Shown here piece after piece: positions 60,201 to 64,000 of a DNA stretch of 64,000 nucleotides. The DNA comes from Sipunculus nudus (Eukaryota > Annelida > Sipuncula > Golfingiida > Sipunculidae). A program made the translations under genes and the position numbers. The stretch lies in NCBI GenBank assembly GCA_026874595.1, contig CM049309.1:95874723-95938722 (forward strand), written 5' to 3'. How positions within the stretch are numbered: the stretch's first letter is position 1; the number at the start of each line of letters is the position of its first letter. The notes beneath the pieces were generated by a model. That model saw only the letters and a list, made by a program, of their open reading frames with translations. It was not told where the DNA came from and made no database searches.

Positions 60201-62500
60201 TAAAAACATGACCAAACTGAGGTATAAGAAAACCTGTCTCCCTGTCTGATAAAAACATGACCAAACTGAGGTATAGGAAAACCTGTCTCCCTGTCTGATA
60301 AAAACATGACCAAACTGAGGTATAAGAAAACCTGTCTCCCTGTCTGATAAAAACATGACCAAACTGAGGTATAGGAAAACCTGTCTCCCTGTCTGATAAA
60401 AACATGACCAAACTGAGGTATAAGAAAACCTGTCTCCCTGTCTGAAAAAAACATGACCAAACTGAGGTATAGGAAAACCTGTCTCCCTGTCTGATAAAAA
60501 ACATGACCAAACTGAGGTATAAGAAAACCTGTCTCCCTGTCTGATAATAACATGACCAAACTGAGGTATAAGAAAACCTGTCTCCCTGTCTGATAAAAAC
60601 ATGACCAAACTGAGGTATAGGAAAACCTGTCTCCCTGTCTGATAAAAACATGACCAAATTGAGGTATAGGAAAACCTGTCTCCCTGTCTGATAAAAACAT
60701 GACCAAACTGAGGTATAGGAAAACCTGTCTCCCTGTCTGATAAAAACATGACCAAACTGAGGTATAAGAAAACCTGTCTCCCTGTCTGATAAAAACATGA
60801 CCAAACTGAGGTATAAGAAAACCTGTCTCCCTGTCTGATAAAAACATGACCAAACTGAGGTATAGGAAAACCTGTCTCCCTGTCTGATTAAAAACATGAC
60901 CAAACTGAGGTATAGGAAAACCTGTCTCCCTGTCTGATAAAAACATGACCAAACTGAGGTATAAGAAAACCTGTCTCCCTGTCTGATAAAAAACATGACC
61001 AAACTGAGGTATAAGAAAACCTGTCTCCCTGTCTGATAAAAACATGACCAAACTGAGGTATAAGAAAACCTGTCTCCCTGTCTGATAAAAAACATGACCA
61101 AACTGAGGTATAGGAAAACCTGTCTCCCTGTCTGATAAAAACATGACCAAACTGAGGTATAGGAAAACCTGTCTCCCTGTCTGATAAAAAACATGACCAA
61201 ACTGAGGTATAAGAAAACCTGTCTCCCTCTCTGATAATAACATGACCAAACTGAGGTATAGGAAAACCAGTCTCCCTGTATGATAAAAACATGACCAAAT
61301 TGAGGTATAAGAAAACCTGTCTCCCTGTCTGATAAAAAACATGACCAAACTGAGGTATAAGAAAACCTGTCTCCCTGTCTGATAAAAAACATGACCAAAT
61401 TGAGGTATAAGAAAACCTGTCTCCCTGTCTGATAAAAAACATGACCAAACTGAGGTATAGGAAAACCTGTATCCCTGTCTGATAAAAACATGACCAAATT
61501 GAGGTATAAGAAAACCTGTCTCCCTGTCTGATAAAAACATGACCAAATTGAGGTATAAGAAAACCTGTCTCCCTGTCTGATAAAAAACATGACCAAACTG
61601 AGGTATAGGAAAACCTGTCTCCCTGTCTGATAAAAACATGACCAAATTGAGGTATAAGAAAACCTGTCTCCCTGTCTGATAAAAACATGACCAAACTGAG
61701 GTATAGGAAAACCTGTCTCCCTGTCTGATAAAAACATGATCAAACTGAGGTATAAGAAAACCTGTCTCCCTGTCTGATAAAAAACATGACCAAACTGAGG
61801 TATAAGAAAACCTGTCTCCCTGTCTGATAAAAAACATGACCAAACTGAGGTATAAGAAAACCTGTCTCCCTCTCTGATAATAACATGACCGAACTGAGGT
61901 ATAGGAAAACCAGTCTCCCTGTATGATAAAAACATGACCAAACTGAGGTATAAGAAAACCTGTCTCCCTGTCTGATAAAAACATGACCAAACTGAGGTAT
62001 AAGAAAACCTGTCTCCCTGTCTGATAAAAACATGACCAAATTGAGGTATAAGAAAACCTGTCTCCCTGTCTGATAAAAACATGACCAAACTGAGGTATAG
62101 GAAAACCTGTGGTTCCTGTCTGATAAAAACATGACCAAATTGAGGTATAAGAAAACCTGTCTCCCTCTCTGATAAAAACATGACCAAATTGAGGTATAAG
62201 AAAACCTGTCTCCCTGTCTGATAAAAAACATGACCAAATTGAGGTATAAGAAAACCTGTCTCCCTGTCTGATAAAAAACATGACCAAACTGAGGTATAAG
62301 AAAACCTGTCTCCCTGTCTGATAAAAAACATGACCAAACTGAGGTAAAAGAAAACCTGTCTCCCTGTCTGATAATAACATGACCGAACTGAGGTATAGGA
62401 AAACCAGTCTCCCGGTATGATAAAAACATGACCAAATTGAGGTATAAGAAAACCTGTCTCCCTGTCTGATAAAAAACATGACCAAACTGAGCTAAAGAAA
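57276..62500. repeat. 49-bp satellite array, about 106 copies
   Basis: The unit contains 'aaaacctgtctccctgtctg', 'ataaaaacatgaccaaactg' and 'aggtataag'. 50-bp copies carry one extra A in the A run. The unit has no stop in any of the three minus-strand frames, so frames drift through all three and stay open for up to 1746 codons (57283-62523). Protein-level repeats (GDRFSYTSVWSCF, GRQVFLYLSLVMF, ETGFLIPQFGHVF) are the same DNA read in three frames. Large parts recur as higher-order blocks; variants such as AAGACAACC mark repeated sets. The right edge (61200 onward) is more diverged. Confidence 0.97.
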
Positions 62501-63555
62501 AACCATGACCATATATGCCTCACAAGATTATATTTAATACAGAATCAGTTGTACTTATGACAAACAGAAAAAGAAATCAAGAACAAACAGAAAAAGAAAT
62601 CAAGAAAACAATGGTTGATTTATTAGAGAGTAATCAGTAAATTATTGAAAGGACCAACTATTTCCCAAACTAAGTAATGATTTGTTGACATATTTCATAA
62701 TCACAGTTAATTACACAATAATTACAATAGGCTTATCAGTGTATGTGATACTGGCAAGTTATAAAAAGTCCATCAGCTTCCCTTGTTTCTATTATAATAC
62801 AGCAAACTTAATAACGGTGGTGGAGCTTTTATCTGCATTGTCCTTGAAGCTGACAGGTATCCTGCAGTACCCCAGATACTGGACAGACACTGATGTTTAT
62901 TAAAGACTAGCATTCACTCTCAAGACCATTCAGATGAGGCCACTTCTGGAATGAATGACAAATGTTAGTTTTGCTGCAGGCAGACATTCATACATACCAG
63001 GAGGAGTGGCCTGTTAGGCGAGACAAAAGATGCTGTACAAAACATGGAGGATTAACGTGTAGGAGTTGTTGTGTTGTAGGATGTGTGTGGGAAGGCCCAC
63101 CTGTCTCTCATAATCAGGATACACCTAAATCTACACCAAAATATTTACATCAGTTTCCCTGGCTGGTCAGTCAGCATGATGACATACGTTTTTATACACC
63201 ACTGTATTCCCACCTGGCTGCACTGGAGACCTGGGATGAATGTTTTTACAGGTAGACCCAATTCAGGACTAGGAAGATGTTTACACAGCAACTAGTAGTG
63301 ACTTGTTTGTGGTCTTACTACAAGGTTCTAAGATAAAAGTCAAATTTTGTTAAGAATACAGTTTCAGATCATTGAGTATAAATCATATGGCCAAGATATT
63401 TGTATATTAGTTGTGTTATATTTTCTTCTGTCAGGTTTCATTAGTTGTTGTAGTGTTGGTCTCCTCTGAAAAGGAAAAAAAAAATCAATTTAGAAGATTT
63501 TATATCAGGAAGAATATTAAATTCTGGAGATGAACAAGATTTAGTCCAAGCCTTT
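62501..63555 (+). other. Spacer with one unexplained open frame
   Basis: A 22-bp direct repeat 'acaaacagaaaaagaaatca' lies at about 62560-62605. An open frame at 62962-63255 could be an exon from 62980 (after 'ttttgctgcag') and encodes a Cys-rich then aromatic-rich segment containing LHQFPWLVSQHDDIRFYTPL; I recognise no family. The rest is AT-rich. Confidence 0.4.
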
Positions 63556-64000
63556 TTAGCTCAGCTAACTATAAGTCATCTGAGCTTTAGTCGTGGTCCA
63601 TTGTCCATTGTCTGTCTGTCTGTCTGTCCATCTGTAAGACTGGCACGTTTCGACACCATTGGACCTACGAATCTGAAATTCAGCATACAGTTAGATGTCC
63701 CCAAAATCTCCTACCATGCTGAAAATTGGATCAATAGGACTTCGTTCCTTCAAGATATTAAGGAAAAACCTCAATTTTTTATAAGAAATCTATTTTCACA
63801 CTTCAGGACTGCCTAATATCAAAAACCACTCCTCTGGTTTTCTTCATAATTACCATAAATATTGCTCTCTATAGTTCCTATGTACATGCCAGAAATTAAG
63901 TCGGTATTATTTAATTTAAAAAAGTTATGGGCCAAAACATAATGGACTTTTTAAAAAAAATCAGGAAAGATATTTTGTCACTTAAGACCAAAAGTGTTAA
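63556..64000 (+). mobile_element. Dispersed element family A, 5' part, cut by the window end
   Basis: It starts 'tttttagctcagctaactat' with 'catctgagctttagtcgtgg', followed by CTGTCTGTC and the same ordered landmarks as 9232-9975. It includes 'acatgccagaaattaagtcg' and 'aaatcaggaaagatattttg'. It continues beyond the window. Confidence 0.7.

Noticed and set aside
57283-62523. 1,746-codon minus-strand open frame
   Set aside because: It is the 49-bp satellite read through all three frames; no complexity, domains, splice or start context.

Overview
The window looks like intron-dominated DNA of an invertebrate animal. It is AT-rich, its exons are short and bounded by GT-AG introns, and it is crowded with minisatellites and dispersed short-TIR elements. 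The dispersed families (one opening TTTAGCTCAGCTGA, one bounded by TATCCCCAGACAA, and one carrying a GGTGGCGCCACC core) resemble repeats I associate with marine molluscs, especially bivalves. That placement is an inference and I cannot name a species. I saw no bacterial-style operon, rRNA, tRNA or CRISPR array.

One gene can be recognised, on the + strand: a midnolin (MIDN; related to Drosophila Stuxnet) homologue. Three exons are well supported. Exon A (1522-1971) carries the conserved block that follows the ubiquitin-like domain, [20 protein letters not shown]. Exon B (16816-16972) carries PVIESMQNHGGGVYSGTFSG. Exon C (35349-35516) carries TLNPALQDKDGRLKR and IIHILNDLLGATPQY. Their phases (0, then 1, then 1) join without a break. 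A fourth, phase-compatible candidate (56826-57031) has a strong acceptor, an in-frame TGA and an AATAAA 43 bases after the stop; it may be an alternative last exon. The ubiquitin-like domain should lie upstream of this window and the usual C-terminal proteasome-binding helix downstream.

The introns (about 14.8 kb, 18.4 kb and more than 21 kb) are filled with unrelated tandem arrays with units of 17 to 63 bp, plus one of about 279 bp. Together they cover roughly half of the window. The largest are a 61-bp array (about 11.3-16.9 kb), a 43-bp array (about 19.9-26.9 kb), a 35-bp family (42.6-45.5 kb), a 27/24-bp array (46.6-48.7 kb) and a 49-bp array (57.3-62.5 kb). Almost all long reading frames in the window are products of these arrays.

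The most striking structure is around exon B. The 61-bp unit of the upstream array is the exon's own 3' splice acceptor plus the first 42 bases of the exon, repeated about 90 times. Immediately downstream, the exon's own 3' end plus 5' splice donor is repeated three more times with a 51-52 bp period. Both edges of one exon have therefore been tandemly amplified, which multiplies candidate splice sites. A separate 43-bp array ends only about 25 bases before the acceptor of exon C.
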